Shown: positions 9,484 to 18,117 of the stretch, piece after piece
Layout: every line of letters begins with the position of its first letter
How positions within the stretch are numbered: the stretch's first letter is position 1
Origin: Bacillota bacterium
GTDB lineage: Bacteria; Bacillota; SHA-98; UBA4971
Direction of reading: 5' to 3'
Length of the DNA: 64,000 nucleotides
Assembly (NCBI GenBank): GCA_024653485.1
Contig: JANLFY010000002.1
Span: 1-64,000, forward strand
Program-made: the position numbers and the translations under genes
Notes under the pieces: model-generated
Database searches by the model: none
Seen by the model: the letters and a program-made list of their open reading frames with translations, nothing else
Told to the model about the DNA's origin: nothing

Positions 9484-10614
9484 ATGAGATCGAGGTTTGT
9501 GTTCTTCTTAGTCCTAGCTGCATTGAGCATTGTGGCGGTCGTGGATACCGTCCGCGGCGGGTTGAACAAGTTTGATGGAATCGGCCCCGTGATTCTCGAA
9601 TCCGAGCTTGAGAACGTTGGCGGGGGCGTGTCCACGGATTCGAAGACTCCTCATGTCACTGTGTCGGGCAGCCTCAAGATGGACGCCGGTGGTATCACGA
9701 AGTTTGGGATCGCCAACGATTTCGGGAGCGTGGCCATTACAGCCGGCGCCGGAGACTCTATAGAGGTGGACTACGATATCACGGTCTATGCTGAGTCCGA
9801 AGAAGAGGCAAAGAAGTTTGCTGACACATGTTCGGTTGAGCTTAGCGCCAGCGGCGGCAAGGCCAGGGCTCAGCTGAATCGACCACCGGAGAGCTCCACG
9901 AACATAACCGGGGTGGTCACTAAGTACACGGTGAGGCTCCCCGCTCGCCTCAAGGTTGATATGGTAAACCGCTTCGGCGAGGCGAGTATTGACGGGGTGT
10001 CGGGAGATGTGGATCTTGAGAACCAATACGGCGTTACCAGGGCGTCCAACCTCGGCGGCTCGCTGGTTGCGAGAACCGGGTTTGGCTCGGCCGAGGTCTC
10101 CAGGATCGCCAAGGACGCTGACATCACGCATGGGCATGGTCGCCTTACCCTGAACGGGGTTCAGGGCGATATCATCCTGAGGACGAGGTATTCACTGGTT
10201 GTTGTGTCGGACATCGCCGGAGAGGTTGACCTCACTGCGGAACATGGCCAGGTCTACGTGGCGGACGTGGACGGCGGCTTTACGGGTAGAACCAGCTTCT
10301 CTCCGGTGAGCGGACGAAACGTTCACGGGACTGTGCTCCTCACCTCCGAACACGGCCCCGTGGAGATCAGCGGGATCGACGGTGAGGCGCGTGTGCAGGC
10401 CAGGTACGCCCCGGTGCGGGTGGAGCTTGGAGAGGCAGCCCAGGGCTACAGGGTAGAGATGCGCGCCAGGTTCGGGAACATCGACGCGGACGTGCCTGTC
10501 ACGACCGGCAGACCCGTTCAGAACGAAGAACAGGCCACTGTTGTAGTAGGTCGGGGAGGGATCCCTGTGCACGTGGAGTCGGAGTTCGGGAGGATAACGC
10601 TGAGGACGAGGTAG
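9484..10614 (+). CDS. Exported or membrane-anchored adhesin-like (DUF4097-type) protein
   Basis: 376 residues. One N-terminal hydrophobic segment (RFVFFLVLAALSIVAVV) acts as signal or anchor. The rest is a repetitive beta-strand pattern with repeated short units such as VDLTAEHGQVYVADVDG and VLLTSEHGPVEISGIDG, typical of the right-handed beta-solenoid of DUF4097 'putative adhesin' proteins. These often sit in YtrA or stress-response operons with ABC-2 transporters, as here. It lies 66 bases after the permease and ends the operon. The molecular role is unknown. Confidence 0.8.
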   Translation: MRSRFVFFLVLAALSIVAVVDTVRGGLNKFDGIGPVILESELENVGGGVSTDSKTPHVTVSGSLKMDAGGITKFGIANDFGSVAITAGAGDSIEVDYDITVYAESEEEAKKFADTCSVELSASGGKARAQLNRPPESSTNITGVVTKYTVRLPARLKVDMVNRFGEASIDGVSGDVDLENQYGVTRASNLGGSLVARTGFGSAEVSRIAKDADITHGHGRLTLNGVQGDIILRTRYSLVVVSDIAGEVDLTAEHGQVYVADVDGGFTGRTSFSPVSGRNVHGTVLLTSEHGPVEISGIDGEARVQARYAPVRVELGEAAQGYRVEMRARFGNIDADVPVTTGRPVQNEEQATVVVGRGGIPVHVESEFGRITLRTR

Positions 10615-10689
10615 TGGAAGTGGATGGCGAAGAGGCAGCGATGTCAAATGTCAGCAGGTGTCAACGGAGAGCGCCGGGTGCAGGAGCAG

Positions 10690-10900
10690 CGCCATCCCTT
10701 TCCGCAGCGGCGAGTCTTTTCCTGGACCTCGCCGGACCTCGCCAGCTCCCGGGCCTCGTCAGGGGCACGGCGGCATGGCGACCGCAGGGCGAAGCCTGCG
10801 ATCATGAACATCGGACATGACGCCACGCCCGTGTGCCCATCGGTTAGGCAGGCATCGGCAAGTCAAGTGCGCTGTCGTAACGCGACAATGCGAGCGTAGC
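10690..10900 (+). pseudogene. DegT relic copy A, distal part, separated by the ABC-2 operon
   Basis: From about 10700 the DNA is colinear with copy B at 50350-50540: the shared TTCCGCAGCGGCGAGTC, then GCCTCGTCAGGGGCACGGCG, then GGCAAGTCAAGTGCG and the final GCGAGCGTAGCGTGC. In copy B this stretch directly continues the degT relic, whereas here about 3.5 kb with the ABC-2 operon lies between the two halves. No functional frame is present. Confidence 0.75.
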
Positions 10901-10945
10901 GTGCACTCTCGTCGTGCACTGTCGCCCAGCAAGCGTGGGTGTGGG

Positions 10946-10973
10946 AAAGGGTCCCCTTTCGGGGGACCCTTTC
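10946..10973 (+). terminator. Strong hairpin downstream of degT relic copy A
   Basis: AAAGGGTCCCC and GGGGACCCTTT form an 11-bp stem around a short TTTCG loop, followed by TTCGTCCTTC. The equivalent hairpin is conserved in copy B at 50574-50596 with changed flanking bases. It probably terminates transcription from the left, and also from the convergent phosphodiesterase gene. Confidence 0.65.
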
Positions 10974-11048
10974 GTCCTTCGAACTAGCATTGGGCCATCT
11001 CCATCTTCCGTTTGCGTTGAGCTGGGCCACTTCGAGGTCTTGCGCCCT

Positions 11049-12329
11049 CTACCAAGGCTTCTCCTGGTCTGTGAGAATCCTCCCTGGAAGCGGCGGCTTG
11101 AGCCTTGAAACGTCCACTCCCATGCGGCTGAGAATCGTGGGCGCTATGTCTCTCTGGTCGCCCCTCCTTCGAACCATATCGTCATTTGTGGCAAGGAACA
11201 CGTATGGAGCCATCGAGTGTGAGGTCTTTCCTTCGTCGAAACCGTGATCCGAGGTAACGTAGATCCGCGTCCTCTCGTATACTCCTAGCTGCTTGAGCTT
11301 TTCCACTATGCGGCCCAGCCACCTATCTACTTCCACGATGGCGTTCGAGTAATCCTGGGAGTTCTCGCCGTGCTTGTGCCCAGCCGCATCAGGGTCACCG
11401 AAGTGGAAGAAAGCGAAGAACCGCTGCGTGCCATACCGATCCAAGCTATTCAGGGCCAGCTGCCCCACTTCATCAGCAGGCCTTGGCTGGTCGCCCTGGA
11501 AGAGATCGATGTCTTGCTTGGCGTTGTAATATGGCTCACCTCGACGCAGGCGTAGCTGCACTGCCCCGCGATATCTTGCCTTGGCTCTCTCAGGGAGTCG
11601 TGGAAGCCGCGGGAGCTGCGGGATCCGTGCGGACTGCAGCCTCGGCAGAAGCTCCTTCAGAACCCTGGAGCGGAACTCAGTCATGGTGGAGACTATGGCA
11701 CGCCCGACCTTATCATCCCCGAACACCTTTTCCAGCCTTTCGAGGACCTGCTCCCGAGATATGCTCTCACTTTTCAGCCGGGTCCGGTCCAGCAACCGGG
11801 TCCCGCCCGACCGGCTCCGGGCGCGCCTGGCGATTGACATGCCTGCTCGACGAGCCTCTGAAGCCGGCCCCTGGGAGCCCAGGTTTCCGCCCTTGCCGGT
11901 AACCATGATCGTCGCGATGCCGTCGTCACCGAACGCGTCTTCGAGCCGCTCGAAGATTGTGTAGCCTTTTGGAATCGGCCGGTACACGGAGTTGCTGAAT
12001 ACCCCCGTGACCTCCGGACCATAACCCGTGAGCATCTGCGCATGGCCGGCTTTGGTGTCCGTCTTATGAGTCACGTCTATCTCCACTATCGCGCCCTCGG
12101 CTATGAGGGCTTCGAGGTTGGGCAGTTGACCCGCGTCGAGTAGCTCACGTAGGTGCTCTCTCTGCACTCCGTCCCACGAAATGAGAATCGCGTTCTTGAC
12201 TGACCCGGTGGCTTCCTCTGCAATACCGATGGAGCTTGTGGCGCTAACAACGAGCAAAGCGACTAGTACACACGCCAGCGCATGCCAGGCTGCATGATAC
12301 CCTCTCCTTCCGCACCCGGACTGTCTCAT
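11049..12329 (-). CDS. Exported alkaline-phosphatase/phosphodiesterase superfamily protein, copy A
   Basis: A 426-residue protein with a signal peptide (Arg-rich start, then LACVLVALLVVSATSS). It belongs to the type I phosphodiesterase/nucleotide pyrophosphatase branch of the alkaline phosphatase superfamily. Metal and nucleophile sites are visible: ISWDGV, DTKAGHAQMLTGYGPE (Thr nucleophile), GDPDAAGHKHG, TSDHGFDEG and a final His in TSHSMAPYV. The ATG at 12329 follows GGGGGGTG. It hydrolyses a phosphate mono- or diester outside the membrane; the substrate is unknown. It is nearly identical to the copy at 50669-51949, with 455 bases without any difference. An Arg-rich central stretch (RRAGMSIARRARSRSGG) is unusual. 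Confidence 0.85.
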   Translation of the reverse strand: MRQSGCGRRGYHAAWHALACVLVALLVVSATSSIGIAEEATGSVKNAILISWDGVQREHLRELLDAGQLPNLEALIAEGAIVEIDVTHKTDTKAGHAQMLTGYGPEVTGVFSNSVYRPIPKGYTIFERLEDAFGDDGIATIMVTGKGGNLGSQGPASEARRAGMSIARRARSRSGGTRLLDRTRLKSESISREQVLERLEKVFGDDKVGRAIVSTMTEFRSRVLKELLPRLQSARIPQLPRLPRLPERAKARYRGAVQLRLRRGEPYYNAKQDIDLFQGDQPRPADEVGQLALNSLDRYGTQRFFAFFHFGDPDAAGHKHGENSQDYSNAIVEVDRWLGRIVEKLKQLGVYERTRIYVTSDHGFDEGKTSHSMAPYVFLATNDDMVRRRGDQRDIAPTILSRMGVDVSRLKPPLPGRILTDQEKPW

Positions 12330-12536
12330 GGTTAGCACCCCCCCCGCATGGTTTGTGGTCTCGCTCTATCTATGACGGACCATCCCCTCCGGAGGTTCCC
12401 GGAGTGGGGAGGGCGATAGCGCACAGGAGCACAGGCGCACAGGCTCACGGGCAGACGGGCAGACTGGTCGACCGGCCGACCTGGCCGGCGGGCCGACAAC
12501 CCGGTCGATCATCGAACGTTTGCGCTCCAAGAGCCT

Positions 12537-13949
12537 TCACTCGAAAGCAGGCAAGGCTCTTGAAGCTGGAATGAGAGACTTGTTACGCCAGGTCCCTCGA
12601 CGGTACCAAAGGTAATTGGCGACCGCCCCGGCGGTCCAGCTTATGAGGAGCGAGAAGAACAGAGCATTTGGGGATCCTGCGGGGTACGTTTGGCTTCTGG
12701 TAAGCCATGCCCAGAGATACGCAACGGGCACGCGCACTACAACAGTGGTGAACAACGAGATCCACATGGGCGGCATGGTGTCGCCGGCTCCCCGCATGAT
12801 GCCTCCGTAGACCTGAGAGATCGCCATGGCCACGTATCCTGCGGCCAAGATGCGGATCTGCCGCACGCCCAGGCGGATGATCTCCTCGGTTGTGGTGAAC
12901 ATGGTTATCAGGTTCTTGCCGAACAACAGCAGCAATGCCACGAGCACAAAGGACGTAGTCAAGCTCATGCCCAGTATGTCCTTTGTCCCCTGGTTGACCC
13001 GGTCCATTCTGCCCGCCCCGATGTTCTGGCCGACGAAGGTAGCGATAGCCATGCCGAAGGTGAAGTTGGGCATCATTGCGAAGCCGTCGATCCGCATGAC
13101 CGCGGTCGTGCAGGTCACTACCTGATAGCCCATGCTATTGGCCAGCGCCTGCACGATGACCATGGACATCGAAAAGATCGCCTGCGTAACGCCTGCCGGC
13201 AGCCCCAACCGCAGTAGCTGCCCGGTCAGCTTCTTGCACGGGACCAGGTTCGCGCCGTTCGTGCTCACGACGTCTGTCATGGTATATAGCCTGATCATGC
13301 ACAACACCGCAGAGATGGCTATCGAAATGACCGTTGCCACGGCAGCGCCTGCGACTCCCATACCGAGTCCCGCGACCAACCAGATGTCCAGGACTATGTT
13401 CAGGAACGACGTCAGCATCAGGGTGAGCAATGGAAAGATGGAATTGCCCAGTCCGCGGAGGATTCCCGACAGTATGTTATAGAATCCGACCCACACGATT
13501 CCCCAGAGGATGATAGTGAGATAGGAGCGAGCCATATCGAATGTTTCCACAGGCGTGTTCGTCATCATCAATAGGGAATCCACCAGAGGTATCCCGACAG
13601 CCACAACCAGAAGCGCAGACACTGCGGCCAAGCTGATGGCATTGCCAATTGCGCGCGAAAGCGACTCTCTGTCCTTGGCCCCATAGTATTGCGCAACCAT
13701 GATTCCTGCGCCCGTCGAGATCGACATGAAGAGGACATACAGCAGGTTGATGATAGGAATGGTCGTCCCGATGGCTGAGAGAGCTCTATCACCCACATAG
13801 CGACCTACAATGATTGAATCGGCGGTGCTGTACAGTTGCTGGGCCAGGTTGCCGATGAGCAGGGGTAAGGAAAAACTCAGCAAGGCGGACCTTGGTTTGC
13901 CCACCGTCATGTCCTGAGCGCCGAACAATGCATTGAGCTTCTCGATCAT
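12537..13949 (-). CDS. MATE-family efflux transporter
   Basis: 470 residues with twelve hydrophobic segments in two similar halves, typical of multidrug and toxin extrusion antiporters of the NorM/DinF kind (usual length 440-480). Family hallmarks near the N-terminus: PLLIGNLAQQLYSTADSIIV and VGRYVGDRALSAIG. I start at the ATG at 13949, which has AAAGGTGGT in front; a longer frame to 14072 has no site and no similarity. It is probably a Na+- or H+-coupled exporter of cationic compounds. It stands alone and runs away from the IS21-like relic upstream. Confidence 0.9.
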   Translation of the reverse strand: MIEKLNALFGAQDMTVGKPRSALLSFSLPLLIGNLAQQLYSTADSIIVGRYVGDRALSAIGTTIPIINLLYVLFMSISTGAGIMVAQYYGAKDRESLSRAIGNAISLAAVSALLVVAVGIPLVDSLLMMTNTPVETFDMARSYLTIILWGIVWVGFYNILSGILRGLGNSIFPLLTLMLTSFLNIVLDIWLVAGLGMGVAGAAVATVISIAISAVLCMIRLYTMTDVVSTNGANLVPCKKLTGQLLRLGLPAGVTQAIFSMSMVIVQALANSMGYQVVTCTTAVMRIDGFAMMPNFTFGMAIATFVGQNIGAGRMDRVNQGTKDILGMSLTTSFVLVALLLLFGKNLITMFTTTEEIIRLGVRQIRILAAGYVAMAISQVYGGIMRGAGDTMPPMWISLFTTVVVRVPVAYLWAWLTRSQTYPAGSPNALFFSLLISWTAGAVANYLWYRRGTWRNKSLIPASRALPAFE

Positions 13950-14085
13950 GCAGCAACCACCTTTTCCCTGATGATTATGCCACGTAAATGCCGACAGCGC
14001 AATGTGGGGTTTCAAGCCGCCTCGTGTCCATCCAGCCTTCCCTCGCTCCACTGATGAGAGCATTGCGGGCAAGCGGGTTGGCGTG

Positions 14086-14222
14086 CATTCCGGGGAAATC
14101 GACCACCCATTCCGGCCGAATTAGATCACCCATTCCGGCCGAATTCGATCGCTGATTCCGGCGAAATCCGATCACTGATTCCGGAGTAAGCCGATCACCC
14201 ATTCCGGTGGCATTCCGATCAC
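14086..14222. repeat. Six degenerate ~23-bp tandem repeats, probable IS21-family end relic
   Basis: Six units begin with CATTCCGG or GATTCCGG and end with variants of CGATCACC, spaced about 23 bases. Multiple terminal repeats with ATTCCGG...GATCA units are characteristic of the ends of IS21-family elements, where IstA binds. No istA or istB gene is nearby, so this looks like a solo end left after deletion. The assignment rests on motif resemblance only. Confidence 0.6.
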
Positions 14223-14642
14223 TTTTGCTGATTGTCCAGAATTGACGATCCGACGTCTCCGGAATGAGACTGGCGGCCCAAGATGGCAGCGTGAAGCGGT
14301 GATTGTGTCTCCCGCGAGGTGTCGCTGAGCCTGGAGGCGATACGCTAGAGGCCCGAAGAGAGAGGCCCAAGGACGGGCTGCTTGCGTTTGCAGCGTGGTG
14401 CGTAGAGGCGGGGCTCAACACGCTCGAGACGTGCTCGGGAATCGCGTTCCCGTCCAAACGAGCTGGCTCGAAGGCCAAGCGTTCCACGCCAGACCAGCCT
14501 GGCAGACCCGAAGCTACTGGCCTCCGCTTGCCGAGCTCGACCGCAGGGCGATCACAAGAAGCGGCGGGACCTTCGGCGTAGCAGGCCCGAAGCTACTGGA
14601 CTCCGCGCCGTCAGTGTGGTTTCACTAGGGTTTCGAACTTGC
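14223..14642. other. Non-coding stretch with a pair of direct repeats
   Basis: No gene is recognised. Two direct repeats of about 26 bases, 14502-14526 and 14581-14605 (core CCCGAAGCTACTGG), differ at two positions. A similar core, CCCGCAGCTACTGG, occurs in the MITE-like repeat near 30648. The stretch may be the inner part of the element whose end lies at 14086-14222. Confidence 0.4.
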
Positions 14643-15257
14643 TCAGCTACGGACCCCAAAGACCCAATTCATTTCCATCAAGAATCCTTTCAGCAGGGGG
14701 CTTGCCAGTGTTGTTCCTAACGGATAGACCTGCACGGTGGCAAGCTCTCTGCCATTGTGCGAGGCAACCTCGATACTACGGCCCTCAGGATCCGCTATCC
14801 AGAGTTCGCGAGCCCCATATCGTCCATACAGTCTTCGTTTTGTCACCCGGTCCAGCTCTACGGTGGCAGGCGAAAGGATCTCGACTACCAGATCGGGGGC
14901 GCCCTGGATATAAGCGTCCTTGATTATCCCGAGACGCTCTCTACAGATGTACAGGATGTCGGGCTGAACTACATTATGCTCGCTCAAGACCACATCGATC
15001 GGGGCATCGTACACCTCGCCCAGGTTGTGATCATCGACCCATTGTCTCAGCGCCTTCTCGATTTTCCCCGAGACTCTCTGGTGAAGAACGCTTGGAGCCG
15101 GCGTCATTCTCCTCAGGTCCCCCTCCACGAGCTCGTATCGTTCTCCAGATGGCATCCGGCGATAATCCTCGTAAGTGAGTCGCAACTGAGGGGGGACGTA
15201 TTGGGGTGCTGTTTCACTCACCACTCCTCTGTTCCTCTCCTGACTTGGGTCCTTCAT
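14643..15257 (-). CDS. Uma2-type restriction-endonuclease-fold protein
   Basis: About 204 residues of the Uma2 (DUF820) family, which has a PD-(D/E)XK nuclease fold. Visible: LTYEDYRRMPSGERYELVEGD, the common N-terminal block; VVQPDILYI; and GAPDLVVEILSP with a following Lys in KRRLYGRYGARELWI. These give the expected Asp, Glu and Lys. The ATG at 15257 has GGGGTGATT just before it; a start at 15281 is also possible. The family is abundant in cyanobacteria and mobile-rich genomes, and its function is unsettled. It is a single-gene unit here. Confidence 0.85.
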   Translation of the reverse strand: MKDPSQERNRGVVSETAPQYVPPQLRLTYEDYRRMPSGERYELVEGDLRRMTPAPSVLHQRVSGKIEKALRQWVDDHNLGEVYDAPIDVVLSEHNVVQPDILYICRERLGIIKDAYIQGAPDLVVEILSPATVELDRVTKRRLYGRYGARELWIADPEGRSIEVASHNGRELATVQVYPLGTTLASPLLKGFLMEMNWVFGVRS

Positions 15258-15782
15258 CACAATCACCCCGCATTTCCGCACTCATTTGATCCTCGCCCCT
15301 ATATCCTGATTTTACCAGGCGCCTGATGATTTGTCAACGTAACGGCGCGGCCTGGTGGCACCGGCGAGCGTCCATTCTCGGGAGGACGTGGTCTGGCATG
15401 TTATCCACGGTCTTGTCAGGTGACAGGCGCTCACCCGGCACTCGAACGGCCTGATCAGGGCCGAGTCGGTATATGGTCTGGCCATGCACATTGTCCAGCA
15501 TCCAGGTCAATGGCCGCCTCGCCGTTCCGTGGCCCATGATGGCATTTTGCCTCCCGAAGGTTGACGGCGGATTAGATCTGTGGTCAGACGAACGTGGGAA
15601 TGGGTAGACGGGCGGCCGGGCGGGTGAGACGTCGGTGGACCCGTGTGTCCTGGACAGTCTGGACAGCATTGGCGCGCCCCTTGGGCTCCCGGACGTGGCA
15701 AGGCGCCTTCGCGCGGAGGAGGGCGGCGAAGGTTGCGCGTCCCTTGGGAATCTTGTTGTCCAGGCGATGGGCGTCTCCGTCT
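15258..15782. other. Intergenic region, no gene recognised
   Basis: Upstream DNA shared by the divergent Uma2 and beta-CASP genes. Frames present are compositional shadows rich in Arg and Pro. A small imperfect palindrome TGTCCTGGACAGTCTGGACA lies near 15646-15668. No promoter is clear. Confidence 0.35.
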
Positions 15783-15832
15783 CAGGAAGCTCGCGCGGGG
15801 TGTGAAGCAGGAAGCTCGCGCGGGGTGTAAAG
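15783..15832 (+). repeat. 25-bp tandem duplication before the beta-CASP gene
   Basis: Two adjacent 25-base units (15783-15807 and 15808-15832), both containing GGAAGCTCGCGCGGGGTGT, differ by one base. They end immediately at the ribosome site AAGGAGGG of the gene at 15847. Confidence 0.8.
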
Positions 15833-15846
15833 AAGGAGGGCGATCG

Positions 15847-17417
15847 ATGAGGATAAGGTTCCTGGGCGGCGCTCGCGAGGTCGGCGCCTCGTGCATGCTA
15901 GTGACGAGCGCGTCCGGCAGGAACGTCCCGCTTGACTGTGGCGTGAGGGTGAACGAGGAAGGGACGGAGATGCTCCCGGACCTCGAGCCTCTCCGCGACC
16001 TCCGCGTTGACGCCGTCGTGATGTCCCACGCTCACCTGGACCACTCAGGCGCCCTACCGCTCGTCATGAAGGTCCTCCCGGGAACGGGCGTCCCTGCCAC
16101 GGGGGTCGCATACGCCCACGCAACCGCGGCGACGAAGGACCTCGCGAGGGTCCTACTCTACGATGCGATGAAGGTGGCCGAGTTCAGGGAGGGCCTCAAG
16201 CTCTACGACGAGGCGGACGCGGAGAGAGCGCTCGACAGCACCTTGACCCACGGCTACTATCAGCCGTTCGACGTGGCCGATGGCGTTCGCGCGGAGTTCC
16301 TGCCAGCCGGGCATATTCCGGGGGCGGCGTCGGTGCTCCTGCAGTTCGAGGAGGGCACGCTCCTCTACACGGGCGACTTCACCTCGTTCGACCAGGAGAC
16401 TGTGGGGATGCAGAAGTTCACTCCGGCCCTGAAGCGCGGAGTGGACGTGGTCGTAACGGAAGCCACGTTCGGCTCGAGGCTTTATGCCGCAAGAACCCAC
16501 GAAGTCGAGGGGCTGCTTGACGCGGTCGCCGAGACGGTTGCGGCCGGCGGCAAGGTACTCGTACCCGCCTTTGCCGTGGGGCGGGCTCAAGAGATAATCC
16601 TCGCTCTAAGGAACCACTTAAGAAGGACGAAGATGAAGATCCCTGTGTACGTCGACGGCCTTGTGAGGAACGTCAACGCCGTGTTTGCGGCGAACGCGGA
16701 GTATCTGGCGCCGAGGTACAACAGAGAGGTCCTCCGGGGCCGCGAGCTCTTCTGCACCAACGGCATAGAGGCCGTTGGTTCGAAGGCGAAGAGGGACGAA
16801 GTGTTCGCCTCGAACGGCCCGTTCGTGGCCATCGCAAGCTCAGGGATGCTGACCGTTGGCGTATCCCCGCTTTGCGCGGAGAGGATCGTCGGGGACGAGA
16901 GGAACCACCTTGCGATAGTCGGTTATCGAGACGAGGAGTCGCCTGGGCGCCGGCTGCTGGAGCTATCGGAGAAGCCTCCGGGCGAGCGCAGGCTGACTTT
17001 GAACGACGCCGATCTCGAGGTGAACTGCAAGGTCGGGAAGTACGGGCTCTCCGCGCACGCGGACTCCCTCGAGTCCTGCTATCGGTTAAGACTCTGCGAC
17101 CGGAATCCGTGCTGGTCAATCACGGCAACGACGAGTCCTGCGCCGCGCTCGCGACCTCTCTCGCTTCGGAGATGCCCTGGGCGCGCATCGAGGTCGCAGC
17201 GAGAGGGCGCGAGCATGAATGCGCGCCGGGTCCCAGTGCCGCTAGAAAGTACTCTTTGAGCCCGCGGATCAGAGCCATTTCCCTCTACAGGGACGAAGCT
17301 TTGCGAGCGGAGGAGCTCTGGCGGCATCTTGTCGCGAACGGGCTTGCCGGGACCACCTCGACGGTGAAGGACCTCATAGCGGCATGGTATGGAGGGCGAG
17401 ACCTGCCGAAAGGGTAG
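15847..17417 (+). CDS. Beta-CASP metallo-beta-lactamase-fold nuclease, frameshifted near the C-terminus
   Basis: An MBL-fold/beta-CASP hydrolase of the RNase J/CPSF-like class. The motif HAHLDHSG holds the metal ligands. Further landmarks are PAGHIPGAAS, LLYTGDFT, the beta-CASP stretch LVPAFAVGRAQE, SSGMLTVG and motif C in GLSAHADS. The ATG at 15847 follows AAGGAGGG. After AHADSLE (about 17070) the frame drifts into a non-homologous tail that stops at 17259. In the next frame the expected ending VKTLRPESVLVNHGND continues to 17417. One lost G at about 17069-17077 explains this. Restored, the protein would have 523 residues. It may be a real decay event or an assembly error. Confidence 0.8.
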
Positions 17418-17422
17418 AGGCC

Positions 17423-17722
17423 CTATCCGCTGACACGCTTGGGCCGGGAAGCCTTGGGAAGGAGATGACCAAGATTGGCTGCAATGAAACCAATCTTGTT
17501 CTCGATGGGGTCGAATCTGTCATTGGACACCTCTCGGGCGTCGCAAGCTGCACGTGTCTTCTCCACAGCCTCGCTGTTCACGAGGGGCACGGCGGCCGAC
17601 GCGAGGAACACCCACTCGACGATCGTGTGATGGTAGGTCGTGCGAGCGATCCCGACGGCCATCGGGAGATGGTGTGCGACGAAGCACGCGTACACAAGGT
17701 CCACCGTGCCTGACCAAGTCAT
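17423..17722 (-). CDS. Possible orphan ORF, 99 residues, unrecognised
   Basis: The frame has a balanced composition and codon choice (MTWSGTVDLVYACFV at the start, then LASAAVPLVNSEAVEKTR, NKIGFIAANLGHLLPK). I recognise no family. No ribosome site precedes the ATG, so it may be the remaining C-terminal part of a larger decayed gene. The rest of 17418-17993 holds no supported feature. Confidence 0.25.
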   Translation of the reverse strand: MTWSGTVDLVYACFVAHHLPMAVGIARTTYHHTIVEWVFLASAAVPLVNSEAVEKTRAACDAREVSNDRFDPIENKIGFIAANLGHLLPKASRPKRVSG

Positions 17723-17993
17723 GCGGCGCTCACACGAGCCCTAACTGGGCGGGGCTCTGGTTCTCACGCGACAGCGCCACGAGGCAGGACTCGGGCTCGA
17801 GCGGGCGCTGGAGGCGGCTCGGCGGCGGGTTACGCGGGGCGGCGTCCCGCTGCTGTGCCGGTCCGCCTGTCAGGCCGCCGGGACAGATGCGGGGACAGGT
17901 ACAGTCTCGACCCGAGGCCAGCACCCCTCAGAGGCGGACCCGCCATGTTTTCTTCATCCCATAGAGAGGAGTCATTGAGATTGCGTCGAAGAG

Positions 17994-18020
17994 ATTAAAT
18001 CGATTAATGGAACGATTTAA
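17994..18020 (+). promoter_or_regulatory. Probable LacI-type operator
   Basis: TTAAATCG (17995-18002) and CGATTTAA (18013-18020) form a perfect 8-bp inverted repeat, and a second near-palindrome ATTAAATCGATTAAT overlaps its left arm. The AT-rich patch with a central CG step fits LacI-family operators. It lies about 100 bases before the LacI gene, so autoregulation is likely. Confidence 0.65.
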
Positions 18021-18117
18021 TGGGCCCGGGTCGTGCGAGTCGCGGCGCATCGTCGGGGCGATTCTTTGGGGCTGTCGACAACATGGAACGCCTTGGGATA
18101 TCTCAAGAGAGCTGCGG

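Noticed and set aside
12353-12536. Short frame and low-complexity ACAGG/GACGGG repeats upstream of the phosphodiesterase gene
   Set aside because: No ribosome site or domain; the composition follows simple repeats.
14086-14222. CRISPR-like repeat cluster
   Set aside because: The repeats are degenerate, about 23 bp and contiguous; the ATTCCGG/GATCA pattern fits IS21-type ends better.
17554-17964. Arg/Ser-rich 136-residue plus-strand frame
   Set aside because: Composition is typical of an antisense GC-rich frame and no start signal is seen.
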